Source of the DNA: Candolleomyces eurysporus
Taxonomy: Eukaryota; Basidiomycota; Agaricomycetes; Agaricales; Psathyrellaceae
Assembly (NCBI GenBank): GCA_027579435.1
Contig: JANBPK010000826.1
Coordinates: 23,623-87,622 of the forward strand
Reading direction: 5' to 3'
Length of the DNA stretch: 64,000 nucleotides
Shown: piece by piece, positions 1 through 12,420 of the stretch
How positions within the stretch are numbered: the first letter of the stretch is position 1
How the letters are laid out: each line of letters starts with the position of its first letter
The notes under the pieces: model-generated
What the model was told of the DNA's origin: nothing
The model's input: the letters and a program-made list of their open reading frames with translations, nothing else
Databases searched by the model: none
Translations under genes and position numbers: made by a program

Positions 1-335
1 GAGAAGTCTCTCAAGGGTAATCACCATGAAGAAATTGCCGAGGTTGGGGTGAAAGGAGAAAGAGTGTAAGGGTCAGTCACAGTTGGTACTTAGCACATGT
101 CGAGATCTGTCAAGCCATTCTCAAACTAGCCGTATGTGATGTGCATAGGCCGATAGACCAAGTCTGGAATTAGAAGCGATGAATTATCCGAATTTACTAG
201 TAGGAGCCCCAAAGTCACAAACGATTGACAGGTATATGTACTGTAGGATGCTGGATGTGGGTGGGTATGACAGACACTGAATGAAAGAGCGCAGTAGCAC
301 AATAAAACCAAGATAACCGCCGGCCATTATCATAA
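1..335. other. no gene seen; 3' flank of KEI1
   Basis: I see no convincing coding sequence here. Minus-strand ORFs in this stretch are read-through of the KEI1 3' end in a wrong frame; the frame supported by composition stops at 336-338. Confidence 0.6.
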
Positions 336-1569
336 TCACACTCTCTTACCCTTGACGCTACCAACGTCCGATCCCATCCCGATCGTCCGCTCGTCGTCAC
401 TGACGACGGTGCTGCTGTCGGTGCCGAGCTTCGAATGGCCCCTCGAAGATGTCGACGCAGCGTACGTCTGGTCATCTTCGTCGAAAAGGACATCCTCCTC
501 GTCGATCCGCCGGTCTCGTGTACCACCGATGCCTCCCCCCGCTCGTAGTGCCGAAGNCCCCCATTTTTCTTTCGAGAGGTGCGGCCGGGGGCTGAGACGA
601 AGTCCGCGAAGCTGGAGTTGTGGGATCCGCCTCGTCTGTGACCATGGCCACCTCCCGAGACAGGTGGTGTCTGGAGAGGAACGCGGTAAAAATCTTCGAC
701 GTCATCGTCTGCATTGTCTGCCAGTGACTCGTAGGCGTTTGTCGATGGGTGGGAGGACGAGGATGCTACTTGAGCACTCCGTGTGAGAGGTAAGGAACGA
801 TATGAGCCTTTGCGCAGATGGCTGGCGTAGGAGTAGAGGAGTAGGATAAAGTAGATCTGTGCATCACCACCACGGAAGAAATAAATGAATACGCTCGGTC
901 AACCGGGCTGCATTCATGAACAGAATGACTAACGCACTTTGCATAACCACGAAAGGATGATGATAGCAAGGGCCTTTCCCTTTTCGTGGTGCCAAATAGA
1001 CAGAGCAGCCTCTCTTCGCTCTTCTGGAGTGAACACGTGGGTGACGTTCGCGAGCTTGATCATAGCTTGCTGTGCGGGTGAGTTGGCCTGTCGTTCGCCA
1101 TCATGGGCTGTCCAGAGCCACCAGGCGATGGCAAAGAAGACGGTCCAGGAGGTAGAGAAGACGTGGTCGGCGAAGAAGAGGTGTGCAAAGTATAATGTTT
1201 GCTTCGAGTCTTCCTGCAGAGTCGGTCAATGAAAATGAGGACGAATATCATGCTCTGGGTGTACATACGTTCTTGACTGCGCGCAAGCCCCACCCGAGGG
1301 CTAAGAGTGCGACGACAGAGTATATGTAGAGACTGAGTTGCGCAAAAGAGCCTCCAGCACCTGTCAAAACGGCGATGAGGCCATAAACGCCTGCGACCTT
1401 GTTCAGCAGCTACGGAAAGGCATGAGTTGGAGCGGTTCAAATTGGAGTTCTTGTCATCACCACGTACTGCGAACAAGAGGCCAACTGTTACGCCAGTTTT
1501 GAGGTCAACAAAGCCTAGAAAGGAGGACAAGGGCCAAAGCCGCCATTCTGGGCGTAGCATGAGTTTCAT
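336..1569 (-). CDS. KEI1: Kei1-like regulatory subunit of inositol phosphorylceramide synthase
   Basis: Kei1 is the Golgi membrane partner of the IPC synthase Aur1 in fungal sphingolipid synthesis. Four exons fit GT-AG rules: 1468-1569, 1269-1409, 938-1213 and 336-856. The start MKLMLRPEW leads into FLGFVDLKTGVTVGLLFA and, across intron 1, LLNKVAGVYGLIAVLTG, the family's signature first two membrane segments. Further hydrophobic segments follow (YIYSVVALLALGWGL, FFADHVFSTSWTVFFAIAWW, ALAIIILSWLCKIYFILLLY), then a basic SLPLTRS stretch and an acidic cytosolic tail. The N at 557 breaks the frame. Shifting the frame there gives a compositionally sensible acidic tail (RIDEEDVLFDEDDQ) ending at TGA 336-338, so I take the N as an under-called base. 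The gene is divergent from the eIF4E gene. Family call is firm; the exact start (1569 or 1560) is not. Confidence 0.86.
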
Positions 1570-1713
1570 GAAGGGATCATCCAACAGAGAACAGAGCAGG
1601 ACGGAGCAGAACTTGAAAGGAAAGAGGCCTGGCTTAGGTAATCTCATCGCTCCCCCTGCAATCTTTTTCCTCAACCATCAACTTGTCCTCCTCGATTTCC
1701 TTTCCATTTAGCC
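1570..1713. promoter_or_regulatory. bidirectional promoter, KEI1 / eIF4E-like gene
   Basis: Only 144 bp separate the start codons of two divergent genes, so both promoters must share this interval. Pyrimidine-rich tracts precede the plus-strand start. No TATA box is evident. The role is inferred from position only. Confidence 0.5.
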
Positions 1714-2880
1714 ATGTCCACCAACTACTTCTCCAACCACTCTACCTCCAGATTCCCTGTATCACATAGCATCTCGACGACGAGCACCACGACGACAGCG
1801 TCAACCGCCACCAACAACAACGCTTCTCAAGCAAACTCCGCCCGTGTACCATCTTCCAAGCATTTTTCGACGTCTGTGAACAATAACGGTGAACGCTCCA
1901 AGTCCAAGGAGCCTTCGGAAAACTCGTCGGCAATATCAACTCCAAAGGTGCATCCACTTCGAAACACGTATGTTCGTACTTTATCCTAAACTCATCGTAT
2001 TGCGTCTCTTCAACTTTTCGCCTCTTCCTTCTTCCTTTTTTCTACAGATGGATCTTTTGGTTTAGGCAACAACGATCCCCGGGAAATAAAGTCATTGATT
2101 ATGAAGAGGGTATCAAAAAGATATCTGCTTTCAGCTCGGTTCGTCCCCACTTTCTCCTTTCTCCTTTCAAATCGACCTGACTTGAACCAATCCCAAATCG
2201 CCGCTCGCAACGCGCAGGTTGAATCTTTCTGGTCTCTGTGGACACACCTAGCGCCTCCGTCAAATCTCCAGCCCACGACCGACTACCTGCTCTTCCATTC
2301 CGCGATCCGACGTCCAGTATGGGAAGACCCTCTCAACTTGCCAGGCGGGAAGTGGATCATCCGTCTCCGAAAGGGGGTCGCCGATCGGCTTTGGGAAGAC
2401 CTCGTACTCGCTATCATCGGTGACCTGTTCGACGAATGCCGAAGCTCACCTCAAGCGCAACCAGCGGGGAACGGGCCAGACGGAGGGGATGCGCCGGAGA
2501 ATGGGGTTGCTGGAGAGGATTTGCCCGAAATTTGTGGATGCACGATTAGTGTGAGACAGAGTGAGGATATTATCAGTCTGTGGAATAGGGTGGAGGGGGA
2601 TAAGCAATGCAGGGAGAAGATACGGTGCGTTTGTCCTTGTTCAGTTCAGTGTCGCCAGACCAGGTCGTATTGACGCCCGGGTGATGAAAACAGGGATACT
2701 CTTCGAAAAGTCCTCAATCTTCCACCCTCGACTATCATGGAGTACAAAACCAATAATGGTACGTGCTTATGTCCTTTTTTCCGTTAAGCGCTCGCTAACG
2801 GCTAATGGCTTTTCTTAGACTCCATGCACGATAAATCGAGCTTCCGTAACTCGGCAATTGATCGTACCCCAATGTCATGA
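1714..2880 (+). CDS. eIF4E-family cap-binding protein, class II (4EHP/eIF4E2-like)
   Basis: Predicted 292 aa from five exons (1714-1967, 2048-2138, 2218-2624, 2694-2758, 2819-2880). After a Ser/Thr/Asn-rich low-complexity N-terminus of about 80 residues comes the eIF4E fold: HPLRNTWIFWFRQQR, FWSLWTHLAPPSNLQP, VWEDPLNLPGGKWIIRLRKG, LWEDLVLAIIGDLF, ISVRQSEDIISLWNR and LRKVLNLPPSTIMEYKT. The last segments are diagnostic of 4EHP (class II) rather than canonical eIF4E. The second cap-stacking tryptophan of canonical eIF4E falls in KVIDYEEGI, where no Trp is present, as in 4EHP. The expected role is cap binding that represses or modulates translation rather than general initiation. It is divergent from KEI1. 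Confidence 0.88.
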
Positions 2881-3286
2881 GAGAGGGAGCTGCGCGCCAT
2901 CAATATTATCATCCTGCTTGCTTGAGGCCGGCTTGTACAACTATCTATCTGTCTATCTTTAAGTTCGATTCTGAACTTTGACGCATCACAGCCTGTGCTA
3001 TTGTAAGAGTCAGACCAACATCTACCTCCTTACTCAGACTGTCAAACACCCGAGCGACGAAACACTGCTGAGCACAGCTTTCTCTCTGCCCTTGAGCTTG
3101 AAGCTCGGTCGATGACTTATCCTCCACACAGCAACTACTGCGAGTTTGTAGAAATCCTATATCCTCTTCTCCCATCACATGACCGAGCTCAGTAATCGTC
3201 ACTCGATGCGGTGGATCCTATGAGCTCGTTGGAACCTGACCCAGGGCGTTGGGAAAAGTATAAAAGCAACCTAGAGTTCGCCATTG
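2881..3286. promoter_or_regulatory. intergenic; MsrB promoter with TATA-like element
   Basis: No gene is seen in these 406 bp. GTATAAAAG at about 3258-3266 lies roughly 20-30 bp upstream of the MsrB start codon at 3287, so it would fit a TATA box only if the 5' UTR is very short or translation starts at the internal ATG 3419. Confidence 0.4.
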
Positions 3287-4010
3287 ATGTCAGCAACTGT
3301 CAAACGAATTAGCTCTTCTTCTCTACTACTCCGTCAGCGTCTTATCCCAAGTCGATATAACCATCTCTCTCCGTTCGGATCACTAGCACTGCTTAAACAG
3401 CCTTCAAGCTCCAGAAATATGACGACAGCCCAGAAGTCTGAGGAAGAGTGGAGGGCAGTTTTGTCGCCTGAACAAGTCGGTATACTTACACTATAGTTAA
3501 CCGAATCACTGTTTGCTGATAGAAGAGCTTTCCAGTTCCGCATTCTACGAGAAAAGGGGACAGAACGACCCGGTACCGGTGCCTACGACAAGCACTACGA
3601 GGAGGGCGTTTACACTTGCGCCGGATGCAACACGCCGCTGTACAAGAGCACCACTAAATTCAAGAGTGGATGTGGGTGGCCTGCGTTCTTCGATGGTGAG
3701 GCTCGATAGATCCACATTAATACTCCCCGGCGCTCACTCATTTCACATCGATTCCAGCTATTCCTGGAGCGGTGAACCGGCACGAAGATCGTACCCTTGG
3801 TATGGTACGAACGGAAATAACCTGCGCTGCGTGCGGAGGGCATCTAGGGCATGTCTTCAAGGGTGAAGGGTTCCCAACGCCTAGTGAGTTATCGATTGCT
3901 TTGACCTCTGATCCTTCCATACGCTAATTCAGCATGGATTCGCAGCGGACGAGAGGCATTGCGTGAATTCCGTATCGCTCAGCTTCCATGACAACAAAGA
4001 GGGGGCTTGA
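3287..4010 (+). CDS. msrB: methionine-R-sulfoxide reductase MsrB
   Basis: MsrB reduces methionine-R-sulfoxide in proteins using thioredoxin. Four exons (3287-3475, 3536-3695, 3758-3883, 3946-4010) give 179 aa. The catalytic domain has both zinc CxxC pairs (YTCAGC and TCAACGGHLGHVFKGEG), the SGCGWPAFF block and the C-terminal catalytic cysteine in DERHCVNS. The second site in intron 3, TTCGCAG at 3939-3945, is the only acceptor that keeps DERHCVNS in frame; the nearer TTCAG does not. The first 45 residues are Arg/Ser-rich without acidic residues, like a mitochondrial presequence. A second ATG at 3419 (MTTAQKSEEEW) would give a cytosolic form, so dual targeting by alternative starts is possible (inference). 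Confidence 0.92.
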
Positions 4011-4228
4011 TACTTCGATAGCGAAAGTTCTGACCATGTAGTATATTGAAGGAATTTGAACATTGTAATCCGATTAATCGAAGACAACCAAGTCGAAAGT
4101 TAAGGGGTGTGAATCAAGGCGTTCCTAGGGTTATAGATATCATGGGATGGAAAGGGAAGGGGGGGGGAATCGTTTGAACTGCAAAGGGGTACGGAGCGCA
4201 ATACGTGCGAGTCGCGATGACCATGAAA

Positions 4229-4908
4229 TTAAATGTCTTGCATGGAAGCTTCGAGTTCTGCCAAATCGGCTTGTACTTTCCTGTGTTTCTCCTGTGCTTC
4301 CTGTAAACCGAGACCACACTGTCAACAGTCATTCGAATGGATTTCAGGAGGGCGGCGACGTACCTCGTATTTCTTCTCCCAAGCATCTCGTTCTTGCTCT
4401 GCCCTTTGGACCTGACGTTCAAAGTGCTCAGCTTTGACGTCGACTTGTCTCAATCTAATAGATGGGGGTGAAGAGATGAACAAGTGGGATACGCGACAAT
4501 GATCTGAGAGGTCCACGTACTTCTCTACGGCCTCCTTGAGACTCTTCTCCGACTTGTCAAGCTCGTCCTCCAAAAGCTCAACCTTCCTCGCAAGGCCTTC
4601 CGCGCTCTGTCTGGACGATTCGCTGTTCAAATTGCCTTGCTTGAGTTCGGTCAACTTGGCATCCGACTTCTCATTTTCCTCTTCCAGCCTCTGCAGCCTG
4701 TGCGTCAGCGAAACTATTTCTTGGTCCTTTGTGAGCAATTCCTGCTCTAGCTTCTTGACTTTGGCCTCGGCTTCGTCAGCACGCTCTGCGTGTGTGTCGG
4801 CTTCGACACGCAGCTGCTCGAGTTTCTAGCGAGGAGATGCAACATCAGGGACTGGTCCGCCGAACACGAGTCGATAAGAATGATACATACCGCCTTGATT
4901 CTGTCCAT
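4229..4908 (-). CDS. TPM1: tropomyosin (fungal, 161 aa)
   Basis: This is the coiled-coil actin-cable stabilising protein of fungi. Exons 4891-4908, 4521-4825, 4364-4454 and 4229-4300 sum to 486 nt, exactly 161 aa, the standard length of fungal tropomyosin. The start is MDRIKAKLEQLRVEAD with heptads throughout (LTHRLQRLEEENEKSDAKL, VELLEDELDKSEKSLKEAVE) and it ends LEASMQDI. The first exon is only 18 nt (six codons), a common arrangement for this gene. It is convergent with MsrB (218 bp between stops) and divergent from the DUF2408 gene. No broken residue is seen. Confidence 0.93.
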
Positions 4909-5495
4909 GATAGCTGGCTGGGTTGGTGACGCGTCGAGTTGAGGTGAATGTTCTGGAGATGATGATGATGGCGGAGGTGGCACTGATTGGTGTTGTGTTT
5001 GAGCCAATGTTTGCGCTAAATCAGGCGACCTGTGCCGTGCCGCCTGCAAGGTTCATTTCTCGACCACAGTCTAGAATATGTCAAAAAAAATTACGACTGG
5101 CGTCGCTGTATTCTGATCCTTGTAGAGCTACATTAAATTGTTAACGTTGCGGTCGATGGTAGCGAAGTGCCCTTGACCACCTCATCGTCATCGCCCGCCA
5201 ACGGGACCCTCATCCGGATCCCTTCGCACACATCCCCGTCCAATCTACCATTATTTCTCTCTCTGGATAACTAGATCCGCTATCACACCGCCGGGGCCCG
5301 ACATCGATAACCAAAAGCCCAGTCACCGATTAGCGCCCACTGAGATAACCGTGGGAAAGATTGAATCACTCATCGATTCGGCTTGAAACGACGGCACACA
5401 TTCCTCGCTCAAACGATAAACTCGTTTCTCCAGGCGCCGTCTCCCTGGGCCCCCAAAGCCTCTTTGTCCTGCCTATTGCCTCCTTGCTATCTCCC
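4909..5495. promoter_or_regulatory. divergent intergenic region, tropomyosin / DUF2408 gene
   Basis: Both neighbours are transcribed away from this 587 bp interval. It contains a short GATGATGATGATGG run near 4958-4972 and several pyrimidine-rich stretches. I see no coding exon. Confidence 0.45.
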
Positions 5496-7771
5496 ATGCC
5501 TGAGCCAGTTCCCCAGGAAGGTCCGTACCAAGTCTCATTACTGTCAAACGGAGCCCAGCTTTGACCGTATACATATCCCAGAACTGCCCATTCTCGAGGC
5601 ACTTGTCAAGTCGGTGTCGTGTTATTAAAGTCCCTGGACCACCGCCAACTCATGGTCTTGTAGTATCCGGAACAGACTTACAGCCCTCAAGAAAGATCGG
5701 GGCGAGTTCATCAAGGCCTCTGATGTCAATTCTTTATACCAGTCCGTGGTAAAGCAAGGTCAATTGCGCTTCTTTGCGTCCATCGGTCACACAGCTAAAC
5801 GATAACCCCAGTCCAGAAATTAAATGCAGTCAGAGAGGACTCTGCGACCTACAACAATCGGCTAGACACTACCCTTGCCGATGTCTTTGCCCTCCTCTCG
5901 CTCTTCTTCCTGACTATCGGGAAGACCAAGGATACGCCCGCAGTATACAGCCAAATAGCGTCGATGCGGGTCAGTCCATGCCCCTTCCGAAGCACCCGCT
6001 CCGCCTTTGCATAGGACCTAGACTTTGCAAAGAATGCCGGAGCTCTTGCTTCATCATCATCAGCTCATCTCGTTTGGCTCAGCTGACTGACTCGTCCCCC
6101 TCGCTCTTCCCTGACAGCAAATCCTCAATCATATGAACGAGTCCACCGTCTACAACGAGGGCGATCTCGTCCCTTTCCGAAAGCGTCTGTCAGAGCTCCG
6201 TGAAATCATTTCACGCGACGCAGAGGCCGGCAAACATCCCAAAGCATTGACCAAGCTATTGGAAAGGCAACTCGGTGAATGCGGTACGTAAAAATAGTTA
6301 TTTCAGACTCCATAACTCTGGGTTGATATCAACTTCTACATGAACGAACAGATGCGATCGTGAAACAGCTATTCGACTCTCTATCTATCCTCTCCCCAGA
6401 ACTCGTTCCCGTGCACCAGAAGTTGATCACGATTCGGAGACAATTGGTCGCCCTCGCTGCAAAGGAGGGATCCCACAAGGCCGAGTTAAAACCGCTTCAG
6501 GAAGAGCTCCGAAAAATCGATTCGTTGAGTACTTCTCCCGTTTCATTAAGTCTGTTACCATCGTTTTTCCTTGGAGTATAAGTTCTCCATCCTCCTTGAA
6601 ACCTCGTGCTGATTTGTCTCTTCTCTTCCCCCCACCCTCTTTTCTATATGTTCTTCTCAAAACTTATCGCTCGCCTGCCCTATCGACGTTCCAAAACTCA
6701 CCACTTCATCCAACACAGGCAACGCGTGGATGGCAAGTTCCTCGGGCCGAATGGCGTCGTACCTGTGTCCCAAGCGGTCTGCTCTGGCTTGCTAGAAGAG
6801 TGCTTTGACATTTCGCAAGAAATCAAAGCTCACGAGGATTCCAAGAACGTCGCTTCTTCCCTCAAACCTATCTACGACCGTCTAGCCGATATCCGACAGG
6901 AACTCGAGAGCCTGGTCCTCACTCATCGATGGACGCTTCGTGAGACGGACCTATGGAACTACTCTCTCAGCTTGCAAGAAATAGACAAGATGCGCGTCGA
7001 TGGCAAGTTCGTGGACTCGGAGGGCAACAAGCCGGAGGGACAATACGTTGGTTCTATTTCCTAGGATCCAGTTTTGGGCTGGTATCTGACATCCCATCTA
7101 CCAAGGTCCTACTGTACTTACTTCGTCGGTGCTATGGTCTGATTTACAGACTGTTGTCTTCGAGCGAGCCTGTCTCTGAGGAGCTCATGCCCATTGTAAG
7201 TCTGTCCCCTTTGACTATCATCTGTGGCACGTCACTAATCGCACCACTTCTAGGCCAACAAGTTGAACACGGTCAAGAAATGCTTGAACGAAGTCCTCAA
7301 GTACGGAGGTCCCTTCAACGCGCGCGATCTCTATCCGGTACGTTTTTGGCACCCTCTCCTTCCGTATATGTCATGTCTCTCCCTTTCCTCGCCTCCGATC
7401 TATCGCTCTCGGGTCGCTCTAAATTTAACACCTTCCTTGTTTGTCTTGCCTCACAGTATCAGCTGGCCCTCTTCCAAATAGACTCCATGAGGAAGGAGGG
7501 ACGGTTCGTCGGAGTAGATGGATCGATTCCCGAAGGTCAAGGGATTATCATGGCGAATCTAAATGAATGCCACGAGTTGGTCGAAATGGTACGTCATTGC
7601 CTTCTAGTGTGCTATCTTTAGACCTGCACTGTAAGCCGTTGAACTCATGTCGCTTATCGTCCTTCTTTTCTCTTTGTTTAGTTGAAGGAATCNATGGACG
7701 AAGAAGAGACTGAGTACGAAGAAGACGANGAGGAATATGACGACTCCGATCTTAGCGANGAGGACGACTAG
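5496..7771 (+). CDS. DUF2408-family fungal protein
   Basis: Eleven exons give 452 aa: 5496-5520, 5582-5620, 5684-5758, 5812-5969, 6118-6283, 6352-6523, 6719-7046, 7106-7195, 7254-7337, 7457-7588, 7682-7771. The start MPEPVPQEELPILEALVK requires joining the 25-nt first exon to the CAG acceptor at 5581. The protein has helical segments (VPVHQKLITIRRQLVAL, LKPIYDRLADIRQELESL) and a motif used three times: KIDSQRVDGKFLGPNG, EIDKMRVDGKFVDSEG and QIDSMRKEGRFVGVDG. It ends in an acidic tail with three Ns. I match it from memory to fungal DUF2408 proteins, whose function is unknown. The intron 2 donor (GTTATT at 5621) is weak and chosen only to keep frame. Confidence 0.75.
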
Positions 7772-8751
7772 TCGGGAGTTGTCCGGCGGCCGGTTGGTNC
7801 CAGAACGAGTCGTCAAAACGCTGCGTGTGTTTAGTTGCTTGGATTATGCTGCTAGCGAGCTTTCTCCTCGTCTCGCCCGATATGTTCTCTCCCCCTTATT
7901 TCCATTCCTTCAGTTCACACCCCTGGCCACATATTATTTTTGTCCTTTCGTCCGTCATGTCATCGGCGGTGCTTTTTCCCAAGTCCGCGATATATTATAN
8001 CTCGTCGTTNGTCGAGGAACGNNGAGTTGTAGCTGTTTCTAAATNTTCNGTCTCTCNTTTNTCTGTCTGTCTGTCTGTCTCTTTCCTTCTCTTTCCTTCG
8101 TTCGTCTGCCCTCTTGTTGGTTGTATCGTTCCTTTAGTAGTATGCAAAGTCTACGTATTCGTAGGTTTCTTTAAAGTTCCTTCTTCTTAGGGAAACATGG
8201 TGTATCTTTTTCCATACTCTTTCCGTTTTTGCCACCTCTCATCTCATCCCTCAATGTAATTCTCTATAGATCCATGATGCATCCAAACCCCCTTTCAAAT
8301 CCATTGACCAAACGTGTAANACTTCTTTGCTGCGCGGCCCAGCATTGGTTAAATTTCATCCCGGGGAGGGTTAACATGGTGTTCGGCCAATCCGAGGAAG
8401 CACATGCGTAGTTTGACGGGCACGGCTGAGATCTAGGATACCGAGTTGTCACATGCTATACACGGACAACCTACACGCTGTTACCCCACCGGTTCGTCCA
8501 TGCTAAACTCGTGTGGGGTTCGATGAGGGGTCAACCTGATCAAGGCAACTCGAATCCATGGCNGCAAGNGACGACAGGCCGATGGGATGGTAGTGCTATA
8601 AATAAACCGCCCGCCCGTCTATCTATACATGGTAGTAAAAGAAGAACGGAAGCTAGATGAACACCAACGAGAGGCTTCTACTTGTGAATAAGCAAGGATG
8701 CAGTATTTAGAACTTAAATAAGTGGTAGCAGTAGGTAGGAACAGCCCTGAA
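7772..8751. other. convergent intergenic region
   Basis: This holds the 3' flanks of the DUF2408 gene and the CLC gene, several single Ns, and a short TCTG repeat. No coding feature is supported. Confidence 0.5.
8062..8080. repeat. (TCTG)n microsatellite
   Basis: About 4.5 perfect TCTG units lie in a pyrimidine-rich 3' flank next to several N calls. Confidence 0.85.
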
Positions 8752-11700
8752 TCAGGTCGAGACCCGAGGCTCTTGCGCGAGCGAAGCGGCATGAGGAAAG
8801 TGCTGCGTCAGTAATGTTACAATGTCCCGTTTGGTCACCATCCCTGTCAGTTTCCCCGCATATGTGAACATGATTTGGCGTGGATTCTATCAAAGGTGCA
8901 GGCACGATCGCGAGATAGCGAAGGTACAAAGAAAGAAAGAGGTGAACAAAGAGATACGGCGAAACAGGGAGAGAAGAACAAAGAGAAGAACAGTGCGTTA
9001 GGAAGCGAAGCTGCCGGATATTAAAGAGTGTCTCAAGTACTCACCAATTTTTGGAACATACTGACAAGCATCTCTTGCGAGACGTCCTTGCGCAGTTGTA
9101 TCACAGCCTGTTCCAGCGTCGACGACATGTCGACCCGATTTGATGCTGAAACGAGCATATAGTTTTTCGAAAAGGTGCAGATCTTGTTTTCCAAACCAAA
9201 CGTGCCCTCGGTAAAATGGATTTCATCTACAAACAAAGCAAAAGGAAGCAATTCTTAGCTCTCTTCATCCAAATAAGGAAAAAGAGACCGCGAACATACC
9301 GATAGCAAGCTGCAGTTCATCCCTCGTAGAATACCCGACATATTCTCCATGCTTATCGATGACTGGAAAGCCNTGATAATCATGCTTACGGAGAATCTGC
9401 AAGAGTTCTTTGACTGTCGTAACACCGTCCGTTACAACCACCAGATCGGACACAGNGCGCATAACNTGTGCTGCTGTTTCCCCTTTGTCCCGATAGTGCA
9501 CGGGCGGAAGCCACGGGTATCGCCTCATAGCAATCCAAACGGCGTAGATNCCGTCCTTTCCTAGAGCGTCACCAACCCACTTGGATGTCATAACACAGAT
9601 CATGATAGGTAAGACGTGAGATAGGGCTCCAGTCAGCTGTTGTGTTTGAGAAGGGAAAGGTAAGTGGAAATGATCCTTCNTTGGTGGNNGGAGGAACACA
9701 CCTCGAATAGGATTACAACGAGAGATACTGTGAAATGCGTACGTGGTGTGTCCATCAGCTTGGAGCCACNGAATGATGAAGAAGAGGGGTACGAACTGGT
9801 CATCCGGGTCACCCCACCTAACATCGCGGCAGCACCGATGACTGCATAGAACCCGGGGGAAATGCATCGGACNGATGGATCAGGAGGACANGACAGGAAG
9901 AACCAGGCTGTTGGATATGAACGATATAAGCTTTGCCTATGTTCAAGTGGAAGTTAGTATGACCGTCTCGGAAGTACGACGGGAACGTACATGATCAAAC
10001 CCACCGCTCGGCCGAGGCATGCGCCGATAGCTATGGTCGGAAGGAATATACCTGCTGGAACCTGCCCTTCTTCGGTGAGATAGCTACCTGGAGTTGGAAC
10101 ACACGACTACAGACCATCATGCCAAACGTCCATGCCGTCAAAACTATTTTCATCATCGCAGTCAAGATGAGCAGGAAGACGTTCTCTTTGGTAGCGTTTG
10201 GACTANCATGAAAGGGTCAGACGCAGTCCATGATGAGAAATGCCTTCCTTACTTGCATAAGCCATGATAGTCNGTTTTCGTGGGATCACATTCTTGGAAA
10301 AGGTTCGCAACCAGTTCCGAAGATTGTACCCTTCGACACAANACACAATGAGGGACGACGTGGCATGGAGTGGGATACACGAGCCATACCTTCCGAATAC
10401 GACCTAGGATGGAAAGATAACATGTAAACCCTGGGATGAATGAGACAGAGTTAGCAACTTACGAGATAGCTCAAAGCAGCAGTAATTGCACTTGCGCACA
10501 CGACTTCTAAGATCGGCCAGTCGCCAACGATGCTCTGGCGCCGATAAATGGCTATTTCAACATTGAGACGGATGAGGAATGAACCTAGCACACCCTACGG
10601 AACCGTTAGAGAGTCATGAAAAATTGGAAATAAACTTTCCTGACCCCGATGACGCCCAGAGAAATCCATGGGATCTACATCGTCCGGTTAGCTTCAACGA
10701 ACAAACAAGCATCGAAGGGGGTAATACCAGTTCAAAGGCCCGCCATTGGTCACTGAGCGCAGTAACCTTCGAGATGTCAGTGGGAAGGTCCAATAATAGT
10801 TTGATCATTTNCCTACCTGGAACAGCACGAGTTTGGCAGTGCCAAAAGGATTGACCCACTGAAGAGCCACGGCGGCGATAGCAGAAGCAACGAAACCACG
10901 CCACATGACATCTGTTTCGCTGGCAAAGGCATCGAGTTCTGTGTGATGAAGCAAGAAGAAGATATCAGGAATTGTTGGNAGTATTCAAAGAGCCAAACTT
11001 AGACGCACCCTCGAGGCCGAACAGAACACCCCCCAGTGGGCTACCGAATGCAACCGAAACACCTGCGGCTGCGGCTGCAGCCAAAACGCGTCGCTTTGAA
11101 GCTTCAAGGTTTGGGGTAAGGCAAAGATGGACCTATCGATTGGACAAATAACATACCTTCATTGTGGCGGAATTGTTCAAACATCCGCGAAAACAGATAC
11201 GCCATGCAGCATGCTACATGAACGAGGGGACCCTGTGGAGTAGATCTTAGATAGCATAAACGTTTAACACGGCGTGGGGTTTTACCTCTTTGCCCAATGA
11301 AAGGCCTGATGCNACNGAGAGCGCCAGGCCCAGGGCTTTTATGAGCAAGGTCCATGGACTGAGGAAAGCGTCGAAGACATATCCACCCAAAATCTGTCAC
11401 AGNGAAGATTAAACCANGAGCAAAGAGCGGGAAGGATTGGACTCACGGCCTTGATTTCGGGAACTTATGAAGGTGTGCTTAGCGATCAAANATAACACAA
11501 CAAAAATAGACGCCCTTACTTCCTGTGTGGAAAGCGCTGAAAGAAGTTTAGGTATGANGGTAGAACCATGAGAAGTGACTTACTATGGTGCATAGGTCTC
11601 CACTAGTAAAGCAGAGGTCCCCGCAAACGCAACCTGCAGGCTNTGAGATCCAGTTAGAGATCGAAACAAAGGACCACTGACCGCCAAAGAGATGTAAACG

Positions 11701-12420
11701 AAAGCCTGCAAGAACGATGAAGCAAACATGGACCGAATATGAAAATATTGGCTCCAGGTTTGCCATTCAGTGCACACTTCTCCCGCTATACATATGCACT
11801 ATCAGCGCATGCCAATGCAGTCGATATTGAGGATGCTCACGATCGAGTCCCGAACAACAGGCCACCGAGTTGTAGAAGAACCCGTAAGCACAGCGTCCTT
11901 CACGTATATCGCCCAGCCTGTTCAATATTAGAAGGTGTTACAGATCTGAGGGGGTCAAGTCGCACCATTTAACCANCACATCTAGCCACGCTCCCGCCAA
12001 ACCGATCCCGATTCCAGTACCAATTACCACAACCCACATCCGCACTGAGTCGAGCGCAGGAAGCAGCGCGCCGCGCACGCCTGCTTGGGAATGAAGTTCA
12101 TGATTTCGNTGTCNTTCGGCTGCCTCTTCTTGGAGCCAGTCTATGGAGCTTCCATCAGGGTATTTCTTGCCGGGTTCCGTCGCAGTGAATAGTTGTCCGC
12201 CCCCCCGTAAGTTCATATTCCAGTACGTCGTTGTAGTTGCCGTTCGCACGAGCTGCGCGATGAGAGGCTACAGGCATTTCAGATTTGCATATGCGTGNTG
12301 AGCTTGTCGCTCGAGAGTTGGAGCTGGTGCTCTAGGATAGTGTAGAATAGCGAGAGGCAATGAACCCTGGATGGGCTCGTCACTGTCGGTAGCAGTGCTG
12401 AGCCCATCAATCAATGTTTG
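8752..12420 (-). CDS. CLC-type chloride channel/transporter with CBS pair
   Basis: This is an anion channel or Cl-/H+ exchanger of internal membranes. Many introns split it. Readable in order are [13 protein letters not shown] near 12150; PEIKAV and [17 protein letters not shown] near 11400; the hallmark [16 protein letters not shown] spanning an intron at 11290-11230, with the gating glutamate in [23 protein letters not shown] near 11030; [15 protein letters not shown] and [19 protein letters not shown] near 9830-9640; then two CBS halves ([32 protein letters not shown]) and the C-terminal [20 protein letters not shown] ending at 8752. The last exons are 9300-(5'), 9045-9226 and 8752-8886. 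The 5' end is uncertain: a TAG lies in frame upstream of [11 protein letters not shown] near 12270, so a further intron or base error is needed. Divergent from MED4. Confidence 0.85.

Noticed and set aside
215..526. Long minus-strand frame continuing the KEI1 tail
   Set aside because: It is out of frame after the N at 557; the alternative frame is acidic, compositionally consistent and stops at 336.
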